Counted from the stretch's first letter, positions 45,475 to 54,588 are shown. The stretch is 64,000 nucleotides of DNA from Paenibacillus radicibacter (GCF_024721995.1 NZ_JANQBC010000001.1:62001-126000); one strand, 5' to 3'. Made by a program: numbers and translations. Notes: a model not told the origin generated them from the sequence alone.

Positions 45475-46482
45475 TTAATTCACAGCCCAGTCAAAACGGT
45501 GCGCCACACGGTTCTCATCCGCATAACCTTCCGTCTCTCTTTCGCTGGAAAGCGCATCAGTTGGACAAGCTTGCACACACTTCAAGCAGCCCTTGCAGTA
45601 TTGATAATCAATGCCTTGCAAGAACATTTGTGGACGGCCTTTCTTATCCGGCTGCTCTTCCCATACGAAACAGAAGTCCGGACATACCGTATCACACTGC
45701 GCACAATGAATACATGCACTATCTTCGAAATGCGGCATCATGCCCGCACGTGAAATGCTTAAATCCTTCAAGATACTGTTTCCTGGGTTCGTAATTACAC
45801 CACCCATTGGCTGTGTTGCATATCCAAGAACCGGTGTATCTTGACGCACAAAAGCAGGCATTTCTTCACCTTCTGGAAGTTCGAACGTCTGGAATGTTAC
45901 TTCACTATAACCACGATCGAACGTACGAAGCGCAGGCTCTACAGCTTGCGGGTACTTCTTCTCCAAAGATTTACGAATAATGCCTCTCATCATTTCGGGA
46001 TCTAAGAAATCACATAACCGGAACAGTGCGCCTAACATCGCCATGTTTACACGGTTCTTCTCTTCGAGAGAAATACCAATCGCATCAACTACAGCGACTG
46101 TACCTCCACGCATTTTTAATTTTTCTTTTAATTGTTCGGGTGATTTCGTTGAATTGACCAATACAAGACTGTCTTCATATATTCCGCTAACGACGTTGAC
46201 TGTTTTTGATAACGATTCGTGGAATATGCCAACCACATGCGGCCGTTCAATTGGGGATGTATCACGGATGTTCGTGGACGCATCGCAGAATCGAATGTAC
46301 GCTTTAACCGCAGACCCTTTTTTCTCTGAACCGTAAGATGAGAAACTTACACCATTTAATCCAGCCCCTACTACACCTGCTTCAGCAAGCATTTTACCAG
46401 CTAGATTGGCGCCAAGACCTCCGATGGATTCTAATCTAATTTCGAAAAATCCAAGCTCATTCGTTTTGGGTAACGTGACCAT
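45475..46482 (-). CDS. 2-oxoacid:ferredoxin oxidoreductase, fused gamma-delta subunits
   Basis: A 335-residue fusion: N-terminal gamma (oxidoreductase) domain (FEIRLESIGGLGANLAGKMLAEAG, GVSFSSYGSEKKGSAVKAYIR) and C-terminal two-cluster ferredoxin, CIHCAQCDTVCPDFC (about 256) and CKGCLKCVQACPTDA (about 294), for two [4Fe-4S] centres. ATG after GAAAGGAG. With the next gene it completes all four domains of the enzyme. Confidence 0.92.
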   Translation of the reverse strand: MVTLPKTNELGFFEIRLESIGGLGANLAGKMLAEAGVVGAGLNGVSFSSYGSEKKGSAVKAYIRFCDASTNIRDTSPIERPHVVGIFHESLSKTVNVVSGIYEDSLVLVNSTKSPEQLKEKLKMRGGTVAVVDAIGISLEEKNRVNMAMLGALFRLCDFLDPEMMRGIIRKSLEKKYPQAVEPALRTFDRGYSEVTFQTFELPEGEEMPAFVRQDTPVLGYATQPMGGVITNPGNSILKDLSISRAGMMPHFEDSACIHCAQCDTVCPDFCFVWEEQPDKKGRPQMFLQGIDYQYCKGCLKCVQACPTDALSSERETEGYADENRVAHRFDWAVN

Positions 46483-46904
46483 GTGATGACTCCTTTCGAG
46501 ATAAAAACTTCATCAGCTTTTTAGCGCAGACATTACACATATTCTAAGTATATTCGCAAATTCCTTTTGGTTTTCATAAAATTTGGAAGGTAACATGCAG
46601 AATAATCGCATTGTTTCAACCTTTTTCGACTTGGAATATGGATCTCTGACCTACTTCAGCTAAATGGGTATCTTATGAATATTACAGTCTTGGAGTGATC
46701 TGTGCAGTGGAAAATGTCGCAGGCGATACACGAGGAGGTGAATTACTCTCTTATCATAGCATATTTCGTCCTAATGCATGGGTATATTTAACATATTTAC
46801 AAAGAACCTGTCCTCTTTTTTAATAATGCCTTAACGTGTTTGCCTAAGTAACGTGCGATAATGTATAAAATAACAAATGTTATGTAAACAAATATACAAA
46901 ACAA
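46483..46904. other. Intergenic stretch with no assigned gene
   Basis: About 420 bases between the gamma-delta gene and the 46905 terminator. No coding frame with a ribosome site, no tRNA and no clear riboswitch seen. GAGGAGGTGAATTAC at 46732-46746 looks like a ribosome site but opens no long frame. The promoter of the oxidoreductase operon should lie here; no confident hexamers found. Confidence 0.5.
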
Positions 46905-46932
46905 GAAGGAATTCCACTAAAGGAATTCCTTC
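46905..46932 (-). terminator. Terminator of second sigma/anti-sigma pair
   Basis: Perfect 11-bp stem GAAGGAATTCC/GGAATTCCTTC with a 6-base loop, followed on the minus strand by a T-rich stretch; 36 bases downstream of the gene ending at 46969. Confidence 0.85.
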
Positions 46933-46968
46933 GCTATAACAATGACTGTGATTGTTCTTACTACCCGT

Positions 46969-47820
46969 TTATTTACTAGGTGGGGCAACTGCAGGACCAG
47001 CTACACCTGTTGAAGGCGTGTTTTTAATTTTTTCCTTTACTTTCTCGATTTCTTCCTTCTTCAAAGGTTCCCCAACCTTGAAATTTTCAATAATTTTGCC
47101 AAGTGTTACTTTATCAAAATCGTCTTGCGCATACAGCTCTATCGTAAAGCCATTGTTCTCCCAAATTACAATCCCATTTGCAAAATAAACCGTAACACCA
47201 TTGATTACTTCTTTTTTCACTTCACCTGTGGTACCGATGCCATTCTCTCCACCCTTGGAAATCAGGAAGTTAACGCTTTTATCGCCTTTTGCGAACTGTA
47301 CTTCTGCCATTGTTTTACCTTGAATTATTGTATTGACATACTTGTAATCTGCTAACCAAGTTGGAGCTGGGAAGTTTAGCCCCATAGCAGCACGAGCTTC
47401 ATCCACAGTCAGATTAGGACTTTCTGGCAATTGAATCTCACCTGAAGCATCACCCGTCGCTTGTTTTGATGCGCTATTATTCACAGGTGCAGCTGGTTCC
47501 TTGTCATATTGAGTGATTTGAATATTTCCCACTTGAAAGCGTGCAAGAATAGAGTCCATTATATTTTGTGCAAAAGAGGTAGTCGAGAACGCGCCTGACA
47601 AGATAGCGACAGCTGCCGCACTAACAGTTACTGTTTTCCATGTCTTTTTTTTCATCACAATATCATCCTTTTTAAGTAAATTGGGGTTAATCGTTCCTGC
47701 TCTCATTTTGAGAGTAAGACGTTGATAGATTCGATCTTTGGAGGCATTGTCAGTATGCTCCAGATTGGTAAGCAAGTCAGTTAAGTCGGAAAATTCATCT
47801 ACACCCTGCTTATTTTTCAT
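46969..47820 (-). CDS. Membrane anti-sigma-like protein, DUF4367-type
   Basis: A 283-residue partner of the next gene (11-base overlap). Cytoplasmic N-terminus (1-55), one hydrophobic helix (WKTVTVSAAAVAILSGAF, about 60-78) and an extracytoplasmic part with the DUF4367-like pattern LTVDEARAAMGLNFPAPTW, MAEVQFAKGDKSVNFLISKGG, VYFANGIVIWENNGFTIELYA. Same layout as the 26724 gene, including an internal AAGGATGATATTGTGATG start candidate right before the helix. ATG after AAAAAGGAGG. Anti-sigma role inferred. Confidence 0.82.
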   Translation of the reverse strand: MKNKQGVDEFSDLTDLLTNLEHTDNASKDRIYQRLTLKMRAGTINPNLLKKDDIVMKKKTWKTVTVSAAAVAILSGAFSTTSFAQNIMDSILARFQVGNIQITQYDKEPAAPVNNSASKQATGDASGEIQLPESPNLTVDEARAAMGLNFPAPTWLADYKYVNTIIQGKTMAEVQFAKGDKSVNFLISKGGENGIGTTGEVKKEVINGVTVYFANGIVIWENNGFTIELYAQDDFDKVTLGKIIENFKVGEPLKKEEIEKVKEKIKNTPSTGVAGPAVAPPSK

Positions 47821-48394
47821 ATTGAAACCCTCCTTTTTCTAGTTCCTGTTGTAACTTCTTTAAACATCTGTAGAGAACTACACCGATATTTGAACCACTG
47901 ACTTCAAGCAGATCAGCAATTTCCGTATTTTTCAAACCGGCTGCATATTTCAAACCGATGATATTACGTTCCTTATCGCTTAGCTTGGCAAGTGCCATGT
48001 ACAAGATTTCGTTGCTGTCATCCTTGATAACAATTTCTTCTGGCGATGACTTTGGTAAGATCATGTCCAGAATGGAATCTAGTGAGAAGGTGGCTCTTTT
48101 TTTCTGTGAGCGGAAGTAATCAGTCACAGCGTTTCTAGCTATCGCAAACAACCAAACTTCAAAATTGGACTTTTGTGACGAGTAACTGTTGTATTTTGAA
48201 ATCACTACTTCAAATACATGACTGCAAATCTCTTCCGCTTCATAGTGGTTGTTGATACGGTAGCAAATATATTTGTAAATACGACTGTAGTATGCTTCGT
48301 AAATCTCTGCAAATTTGTCTTCTGACATGAGCCCCTTTTGAAGATCTCGAATGTCGTTGTAGCTGATTCCTGTATTCACTTGAGTTACCTCCAC
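47810..48394 (-). CDS. ECF-type RNA polymerase sigma factor
   Basis: A 194-residue sigma factor: region 2 (FAEIYEAYYSRIYKYICYRI, HYEAEEICSHVFEVV) and region 4 (MALAKLSDKERNIIGLKYAAGLKNTEIADLLEVS, VVLYRCLKKLQQELE, seen at 132-188). Two GTG starts are possible, 48394 (after GGAGGAGGG) and 48379 (after GGAGG). Overlapped by its membrane partner. Targets unknown. Confidence 0.92.
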   Translation of the reverse strand: MEVTQVNTGISYNDIRDLQKGLMSEDKFAEIYEAYYSRIYKYICYRINNHYEAEEICSHVFEVVISKYNSYSSQKSNFEVWLFAIARNAVTDYFRSQKKRATFSLDSILDMILPKSSPEEIVIKDDSNEILYMALAKLSDKERNIIGLKYAAGLKNTEIADLLEVSGSNIGVVLYRCLKKLQQELEKGGFQYEK

Positions 48395-48564
48395 TTACTT
48401 ACCCTCCTCCTCACATTTGGAGATGCAACCAGTTAATGAAATTGAATTACTAAACAAATTGCGCAATTTGTTGTGGTTGTATGAGTCTCACAATAGTTAA
48501 TACGGAAAACGAATCATTCTATTAACAAATTGAGGGTTTATTTTTATAGATTTGTTTATTGGGA

Positions 48565-49188
48565 TCAAACATCTGCCCTTCGATTATTACCAAGACGCTC
48601 TCCTAAGCCAAAATAATGTCTGAAGTTATAAATAAGCGGACTCCATTTACTAGGGTCAATATATTGATGTTCAAGCAGAATATCCGCATGTGCATGCACT
48701 TTAGAAACTTGGGTTTCGATAATCGCAAAGTGAGGCGCATGTTCTGGAACCCGGTCCCCCATTACTTTTGCCTCTAATTGTAGAGGACATTCCAGTATGC
48801 GCTGCGGTCTCACCTCATAAGAAGCAATACAGGTTAATGCATTATGCTCAAGCTTGTCCTTACAATAGGAGTAACCCATCTCTTGCTTGTACGTCGGGAC
48901 TGGATTCTTACCTGTGTAATGAGAAATCTGCTCGACTTGCTCCCATAACTCCGGACTCGGAATATTAATAACACACTCTGGATCACGCTTCATATTCTCA
49001 TAGGCTTTTCCCTCTAAACCTATTCCAATAATGACATTGTTCCCTAGTGCCCATGAAGATGAAAGCGGACTTACATTCGTTGTTCCATCTTCATTTAAAG
49101 TGCTTAATAGGATCACTGGATTTCCATAATACAAAATTCTAGGTTCGATCACGACTGTATTTGGTTTATTCTTGTTCATTGGTTTCAT
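48565..49188 (-). CDS. Flavin reductase-like FMN-binding protein
   Basis: A 207-residue split-barrel protein: ILYYGNPVILLSTLNEDGTTNVSPLSSSWAL, NVIIGIGLEGKAYENMKRDPECVINIPS and QMGYSYC-type segments match the flavin reductase domain (FMN-dependent, often two-component monooxygenase partners). The ATG at 49188 follows AGAGGAG; the ATG at 49254 has no site. Divergent from the ArsR-like regulator, which probably controls it. Confidence 0.88.
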   Translation of the reverse strand: MKPMNKNKPNTVVIEPRILYYGNPVILLSTLNEDGTTNVSPLSSSWALGNNVIIGIGLEGKAYENMKRDPECVINIPSPELWEQVEQISHYTGKNPVPTYKQEMGYSYCKDKLEHNALTCIASYEVRPQRILECPLQLEAKVMGDRVPEHAPHFAIIETQVSKVHAHADILLEHQYIDPSKWSPLIYNFRHYFGLGERLGNNRRADV

Positions 49189-49287
49189 TTGATAGCAACT
49201 CCTCTTGTTTGTTAATTCTGATTTATTGTAAAATAGAAACACTTCCATGTTCATCGAAATATGGATTACAAAAGGAGGATAACTAGA

Positions 49288-49989
49288 ATGGCTATTAACT
49301 CAAATGTCTCTTTGATCGCTTCGCTAATTAGTGAACCATCGCGCGCGGCCATATTGTCCGTATTGATGGATGGCAGAATGCATACCGCTACTGAACTCGC
49401 AGCAAAAGCACGTATTAAACCGCAAACAGCAAGCTTTCATCTTGCCAAAATGATCGAAGCCCAAGCATTGACTGTTCAGCAACAAGGCAGGCACCGCTAT
49501 TATGGCATACATAATCCAGAAGTTGCTCATGTCATGGAGTCACTCCTATCGATCACCCCGCTTACGCCGATTAAGTCACTAAATCAAGCCACAGAGGATC
49601 AAGCCATTCGGAGAGCTCGTACTTGTTATGACCATCTTGCAGGCAACTTAGGGGTTCGATTAACAGAGAGTTTGCGCAATCAATTAATCGTTGAAGAGGT
49701 AGGTAAAGAATATGTAGTCACACAAAAAGGCGAAGCCTTCTTCGCTAACCTGAACATCGATCTTGCTCAAGTTCGTACGAAGCGCCGCGCCTTTTGTTTG
49801 CAGTGTTTGGATTGGAGTGAACGTCGTTATCATCTTGCAGGTGCAGTTGGGCATGCGTTGTTAGAGCGATTGCTAGAACTGCAATGGATTGAACGCTTGC
49901 CTAAGACTAGAGCCATTCGAATCACCCCTGACGGATTAATCGGATTTAAGGATACGTTCTCCATCGAGCTTACCGAGACGACTACTTAG
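49288..49989 (+). CDS. ArsR-like winged-helix regulator
   Basis: A 233-residue regulator with an N-terminal HTH (LISEPSRAAILSVLMDGRMHTATELAAKARIKPQTASFHLAKM, at about 10-52) and a longer C-terminal part with ARTCYDHLAGNLGVRLTESL and RRAFCLQCLDWSERRYHLAGAVGHAL, seen in ArsR proteins of this long subtype; the C-x2-C may bind metal. The ATG at 49288 follows AAAGGAGG. Its stop overlaps the convergent carboxypeptidase gene by 8 bases. Confidence 0.88.
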   Translation: MAINSNVSLIASLISEPSRAAILSVLMDGRMHTATELAAKARIKPQTASFHLAKMIEAQALTVQQQGRHRYYGIHNPEVAHVMESLLSITPLTPIKSLNQATEDQAIRRARTCYDHLAGNLGVRLTESLRNQLIVEEVGKEYVVTQKGEAFFANLNIDLAQVRTKRRAFCLQCLDWSERRYHLAGAVGHALLERLLELQWIERLPKTRAIRITPDGLIGFKDTFSIELTETTT

Positions 49990-50791
49990 AAGCTGGTACT
50001 GCATTAAATACTTCTTCTAATGTTAAACCATTCTTCTGAATATCTGCTGCTAAGCCTTTTCCTACATAACGCAAATGCCATGGCTCATATTGATAGCCTG
50101 TGATCGCTTCTTTTCCTTTTGGATAACGAATAATGAATCCATACTTATAAGCTTGATCCGCGAGCCACTTGGCCTCTTTCGTATCCCCGAAGCAATCTTC
50201 AGCTGCACATTTACCATCACTTCCAGACACGTCAATTGCAAGCCCTGTTTCATGCTCACTGTGACCAGGGACTGCACTGTACATCTTTGCTTTCGCCTCG
50301 CCGTCTTTTTTCACATAACGATTAAACAAAGCAGTCTGTGTCTGATGGGAGCGATAAGCGGATACGCCCGCTAAATTGATACCGTCCTTTTTCGCTCCAG
50401 CAAACATAGCCTCTAACGCACCTGCCGCTTCTTTACGCATCATCCGTTTCTCAATCTTTTCATTAAATGTAAATCGTACATCGGGATAGACCAAGTCTTT
50501 CGGTGCGTAATTGTCCGGCAATGCATTCTGCTTGTTTACAAGTACTGTGATCGCTTGAGGATCTTTCGCACCTGTGTTTTCGCCCTTAGCAGGTGGTTTA
50601 CTTGCAGCAGGACTAGCACTTGGGCTTACACTAGTTGTAGGGGCAGTTGTAGATATAGGAGTTGGCGTTCCACTACCTTTTGGTGAACTCGTCACCTCAG
50701 GAGTTGGCTCTGCCTGCTTTCCATCCCCACAGCCAACAAGAGCAATTGCACAAGCGAATATGATGGATGTTACTTTGACTTTTGTGTTCAA
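49982..50791 (-). CDS. D-Ala-D-Ala carboxypeptidase lipoprotein (VanY/M15B)
   Basis: A 269-residue lipoprotein that trims the terminal D-Ala of peptidoglycan stems. Signal with lipobox ALVGCGD (Cys about 21), a P/T/S-rich linker, then the M15 domain: AGVSAYRSHQTQTALFN, SAVPGHSEHETGLAIDVSG (zinc His and Asp), WLADQAYKYGFIIRYP and YEPWHLRYVG (zinc His). TTG at 50791 after GGAGGT is the best start; the ATG at 50809 lies within that site. Confidence 0.92.
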   Translation of the reverse strand: MNTKVKVTSIIFACAIALVGCGDGKQAEPTPEVTSSPKGSGTPTPISTTAPTTSVSPSASPAASKPPAKGENTGAKDPQAITVLVNKQNALPDNYAPKDLVYPDVRFTFNEKIEKRMMRKEAAGALEAMFAGAKKDGINLAGVSAYRSHQTQTALFNRYVKKDGEAKAKMYSAVPGHSEHETGLAIDVSGSDGKCAAEDCFGDTKEAKWLADQAYKYGFIIRYPKGKEAITGYQYEPWHLRYVGKGLAADIQKNGLTLEEVFNAVPASK

Positions 50792-50906
50792 TGTGTTACC
50801 TCCGCGCATTATTTTTTCTCATTCATTCCTCATATTATCACTTCCAAAAGTATGAAATGTAACGAAAAAGATACAATAAAATACATGGAAAGGAATGTGA
50901 TTATCG

Positions 50907-52184
50907 ATGAACCTTCGATTACAGAAGTTTTCTGTTGCACTATGTAGCCTCTTACTTGTTAGTCTAACAGCTTGTACGCCAATGAACAATCAGAGTAAAC
51001 CGGTACAATCATCACCAGATACAGTAGTTATCAGCACATCTACTCCACAGACTGTTCCAACCGAAACACCTACTCTTTCCAATGATGAAGCGATCAAACA
51101 TCAAGTCGCAAGCTTATCCGCCGAAGAGAAAATCGGACAACTTGTCCTCGTCGGGGCAGATTACTTAACGGCTGATGATCATACGCAAACCTTAATTCAG
51201 AAATACAAGGTCAGTGGATTTGTTCTGTTCGCAAGAAATATTCAGAGCCAAGAGCAGACCTTGACACTCGTCAATGATTTAAAACAAGCTAATGCTGTAA
51301 ATAAACTCCCTCTGATCATGAGCATCGATGAGGAAGGCGGTAAAGTAACCCGTTTGCCAGATTCCTATAAAGGTCTTCCTAACAATAGTGTAATTGGACG
51401 TGTGAACAATGAGACTTTTGCCTATGAATTTGGTAAAAGATTGGCTGACAAGGTCAAGTCCGTTGGACTTAACATGAATTACGCTCCTGTCCTTGATATA
51501 AACAGTAATCCACAGAATCCGATAATTGGTGTTCGTGCCTATGGAGATAAGCCAAATCTCGTAAGTAAGCTCGGTTTGCAAACGATGAAGGGTATCCAAT
51601 CCAAAGGCGTTATATCCGTCGTCAAACATTTTCCAGGTCATGGTGATACGCATGTTGATTCGCATCTCGGTTTACCTGTAGTTGATTATGACTTGAAGCG
51701 CTTGAAAAGCTTTGAGCTCGTTCCATTCGTTAATGCTATTAATAATGGAGCCGATGCTGTTATGGTTGCTCATATTCTCATGTCCCAAATCGATGCGAAA
51801 CTTCCCGCTTCCCTATCCCGCGCTGTCATTACAGATGTTTTGCGAAAAGAATTAAATTTCCAAGGTGTAGTTGTAACCGACGATTTAACGATGGCTGCTA
51901 TCACTTCACAGCGTGATATCGGCGACGCCGCTGTATTGGCATTACAAGCTGGTAGTGATTTAGTTATGGTGTGCCATGGATACGATAACCAGACACGAGT
52001 GCTGCATGCGATCAAGAATGCTGTAGATAAAGGGACAATTTCAAATGAACAACTCGATCAAAGTGTTGCTCGCGTGATTAAGATGAAGCAGAAGTATCAT
52101 ATGCAGGATAGTCCTGGAAAACCTGTGTCTATTGAGACGATGAATCAATCCATTGATGATTTACTGAATAAGTACATGAAGTAG
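50907..52184 (+). CDS. nagZ: Beta-N-acetylhexosaminidase lipoprotein, GH3 NagZ type
   Basis: A 425-residue lipoprotein (lipobox SLTACTP, Cys about 23) with a GH3 NagZ domain that releases N-acetylglucosamine from muropeptides or chito-oligosaccharides on the outer face. Motifs: LPLIMSIDEEGGKVTRLP, NMNYAPVLDINSNP, VVKHFPGHGDTHVDSHLGLP (the His/Asp acid-base dyad of NagZ) and GVVVTDDLTMAAI (nucleophile Asp). No second C-terminal domain. ATG with AAAGGAATG upstream. Confidence 0.94.
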   Translation: MNLRLQKFSVALCSLLLVSLTACTPMNNQSKPVQSSPDTVVISTSTPQTVPTETPTLSNDEAIKHQVASLSAEEKIGQLVLVGADYLTADDHTQTLIQKYKVSGFVLFARNIQSQEQTLTLVNDLKQANAVNKLPLIMSIDEEGGKVTRLPDSYKGLPNNSVIGRVNNETFAYEFGKRLADKVKSVGLNMNYAPVLDINSNPQNPIIGVRAYGDKPNLVSKLGLQTMKGIQSKGVISVVKHFPGHGDTHVDSHLGLPVVDYDLKRLKSFELVPFVNAINNGADAVMVAHILMSQIDAKLPASLSRAVITDVLRKELNFQGVVVTDDLTMAAITSQRDIGDAAVLALQAGSDLVMVCHGYDNQTRVLHAIKNAVDKGTISNEQLDQSVARVIKMKQKYHMQDSPGKPVSIETMNQSIDDLLNKYMK

Positions 52185-52185
52185 A

Positions 52186-52235
52186 AAAAAAGATCAGTAC
52201 TGCGTCTAACTACGACTCAGCACTGATCTTTTTTT
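52186..52235. terminator. Bidirectional terminator between NagZ and chitinase
   Basis: AAAAAAAGATCAGT-x-CTG pairs with CAG-x-ACTGATCTTTTTTT (13-16 bp) across a 15-base loop; A- and T-runs serve both converging genes. Confidence 0.92.
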
Positions 52236-52237
52236 AT

Positions 52238-54412
52238 TTATTGTTCTGGAGCAACAATCTCAGCTTGCAATTGATCTTCAGAAAGGTTCACTTCAAGCGT
52301 TGCAGGTCCTGTCGTACAAGTGCCAACTTCTTTCCATACACCCCATTGTCCACTTAGATCAGGTTTTTCGCCTTGTGTCCACCATTTGGCTTCATAAATT
52401 TTGCCGTTATAGGATACTTTCTGTCCGCCTGTATAAGCGACTGTTGTATCCCATGTAGGTACCGCCGCACATGCTCCTCCACCACCTCCGGTTTGATTCG
52501 TCGTTATTTGAAGGCTTGCCCCTGTCGATACGTTATTCGCGGCATCCTTTGCTGTGACTACAAACGTATATGCCGTATTAGCTGTTAACCCTGTAATTGC
52601 AGCAGTCGTACCTGTTACGTTCACTGCATTTGTACCATAAGTAACGGTATAGCCCGTAACACCTACATTATCTGTCGATGCACTCCAGCTTAAGTTGACG
52701 CTTGTAGCTGTTTTCGATGGTGCAGTTAAGTTAGTCGGCTGACTTGGCGGTGTTACATCACCTCCACCACCTGCTTGATTCGTCGTTACCTGAATGCTTG
52801 CACCTGTTGAGAGGTTATTCGCCGCATCCTTCGCTTTTACAACAAATGTATACGCTGTATTGGCTGTTAATCCTGTAATCTCAGCAGTCGTACCTGTTAC
52901 GTTCACCGTATTCGAACCATATGTGATTGTATAGCCCGTGACACCCACATTATCTGTCGATGTGCTCCAGCTTAGGTTGACGCTAGTAGCTGTCTTCGAT
53001 GGTGCAGTTAAGTTAGTTGGTTGACTTGGCGGTGTTACATCGCCTCCACCACCACTACCTATATTTAGATCTGTAGCAACTTTATTTAACAATATTTTAT
53101 TGCGATCATTACTAAGCTCCCATATCATTGCACCTGCTAAACCTTTGGATTTCAAGAAATCCGTCTTATAGCCAAGTGATTCCACATCATCATAAGTAAT
53201 AAATGTACCGTTACTTGGATTATACAAGAAAGGTACTTTCGAGTTGTTATTCATGTAACGTGTGTAGCCATTCTTATTAATATAGTTGTTCTGCAGGTCG
53301 GTGAAATCGAATGACCCTTTCTCCCACGTCCCTACACTGGATACGCCTGAGCATGTTCTATACTCGCCATTTGCTGTATTGGCACAACCGCCCCATCCAC
53401 GACCATAGAATGGTACGCCAAGTACGAGCTTAATGGCAGGAACTCCTGCACTTAAATGACCATTGACACCCGCTTCTACGTTGAAAACAGCTGAATTCGG
53501 CACACCTGCTGCCGCAGCTTGCGGATCGGCATATAATGGTGCATTGTGCGCACTAATATTTTGCCAGCCTCCATTAAAGTCATAGGTCATCATATTAATC
53601 CAATCGACTGTATTTGCAATCTGACCTAGTTCTGTATTCGCAGCAAACGATGGACCTGCAGAAGAAGCGATCGACAACGTGTACGTCTTGCCATCAGCTG
53701 TTCCAGCAGCATTCAACTTCGCCTTAACTTCTTGCAAGAGTAGTGTGTAATTCTGCTTATCTGCAGGACGGGCACTGTTAGCAGGAAGTCCCCCACCAAC
53801 TGGATACTCCCAGTCGATATCCACACCATCGAATTGATACTTCCGAATGAAGTTAACTGCTGAATCTGCAAAAGTCGTACGAGTGGCTGCTGTTGCCGCT
53901 ATGTCTGAGAATTTATTAGACCAAGTCCATCCTCCGACCGATATAATCGTCTTCAAAGCTGGATTACTCTGTTTGAGCTTAACGAGTTGCTTCAGGTTCC
54001 CCTTGAGTGGATCACTCCAGACATCGCCGGGATTACTCTTCTGCGCATCTACAAAAGGATCACCCAGTACAACCGAGCCGTTCGGTACACTTATGTTACC
54101 GTTTTCATCTTGGCACGACCAAGTCTGAGGATTCGGTCCAGTTGGGTCAGGATTGCCATGTATACCATTCCAACATACATCTGCAAAAGCATAGTTGATA
54201 TGGGTAATTTTCGTCGCATCAATATCTGATACCTGATAATTGCGGCCATATGCAGCCCATGATGGATAATAAGCAACCACTTTATAATTCGATGCTGTGA
54301 CCGCCTCTGCTTTGGCTGTTCTTATACCTGTAAACGGAATAAGAGTGAGTACTAGAATTGTAATAAGTGCGAAGAGAATCAGTTTGTGAAGCGACCCTTT
54401 TACCAAAACCAT
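52238..54412 (-). CDS. Secreted GH18 chitinase with two Fn3 and a chitin-binding module
   Basis: A 724-residue exoenzyme. Signal peptide about 1-35 ending TAKAEA. GH18 barrel (about 40-450) with SVGGWTWSNKF and the catalytic DGVDIDWEYP (Glu acid). Then two near-identical Fn3 domains (TPPSQPTNLTAPSKTATSVN twice) and a CBM5/12 module (PTWDTTVAYTGGQKVSYNGK-x-YEAKWWTQGEKP). After it comes a short acidic tail (VNLSEDQLQAEIVAPEQ). The ATG at 54412 follows GGGAGG; a longer frame to 54514 lacks support. Degrades chitin outside the cell. Confidence 0.94.
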   Translation of the reverse strand: MVLVKGSLHKLILFALITILVLTLIPFTGIRTAKAEAVTASNYKVVAYYPSWAAYGRNYQVSDIDATKITHINYAFADVCWNGIHGNPDPTGPNPQTWSCQDENGNISVPNGSVVLGDPFVDAQKSNPGDVWSDPLKGNLKQLVKLKQSNPALKTIISVGGWTWSNKFSDIAATAATRTTFADSAVNFIRKYQFDGVDIDWEYPVGGGLPANSARPADKQNYTLLLQEVKAKLNAAGTADGKTYTLSIASSAGPSFAANTELGQIANTVDWINMMTYDFNGGWQNISAHNAPLYADPQAAAAGVPNSAVFNVEAGVNGHLSAGVPAIKLVLGVPFYGRGWGGCANTANGEYRTCSGVSSVGTWEKGSFDFTDLQNNYINKNGYTRYMNNNSKVPFLYNPSNGTFITYDDVESLGYKTDFLKSKGLAGAMIWELSNDRNKILLNKVATDLNIGSGGGGDVTPPSQPTNLTAPSKTATSVNLSWSTSTDNVGVTGYTITYGSNTVNVTGTTAEITGLTANTAYTFVVKAKDAANNLSTGASIQVTTNQAGGGGDVTPPSQPTNLTAPSKTATSVNLSWSASTDNVGVTGYTVTYGTNAVNVTGTTAAITGLTANTAYTFVVTAKDAANNVSTGASLQITTNQTGGGGGACAAVPTWDTTVAYTGGQKVSYNGKIYEAKWWTQGEKPDLSGQWGVWKEVGTCTTGPATLEVNLSEDQLQAEIVAPEQ
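52480..52756 (-). repeat. Fn3-domain DNA repeat, copy 2
   Basis: Encodes the second Fn3 domain of the chitinase. It is a direct, near-identical copy of 52762-53038 at a 282-base (94-codon) offset, pointing to a recent tandem duplication or gene conversion. Confidence 0.85.
52762..53038 (-). repeat. Fn3-domain DNA repeat, copy 1
   Basis: Encodes the first Fn3 domain of the chitinase; differs from copy 2 at a handful of codons such as S/A, I/V and K/T exchanges. Confidence 0.85.
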
Positions 54413-54439
54413 GAATAGAATTCCTCCCTTTAATTGATC

Positions 54440-54484
54440 GATATAATTGGAAAATAATGTACTGACAACACTTTCATTGTCAGT
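54440..54484 (-). promoter_or_regulatory. Chitinase promoter with inverted repeat over -35
   Basis: On the minus strand -35 TTGTCA (54463-54468) and -10 TATATC (54440-54445) with a 17-base spacer. A perfect 8-bp inverted repeat ACTGACAA/TTGTCAGT at 54461-54484 covers the -35, as a repressor or activator site would. Confidence 0.55.
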
Positions 54485-54559
54485 GATAATCGTCATTTCG
54501 AGAAGGGATAACATTCAATTATAGAGGGAAATTTTATCTAAAAATAGGAAATTTATAAA

Positions 54560-54588
54560 AAAAAGACACCCGCATTAAGCCGAGTATC
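54560..54588 (-). terminator. Terminator of the glycosidase operon
   Basis: On the minus strand GATACTCG/CGGGTGTC (8 pairs, two G-U) followed by eight T, 20 bases after the GH18 gene ending at 54609. Confidence 0.85.

Noticed and set aside
46732-46800. GAGGAGGTG-like ribosome site in the 46.5-46.9 kb gap
   Set aside because: No frame of useful length follows on that strand.
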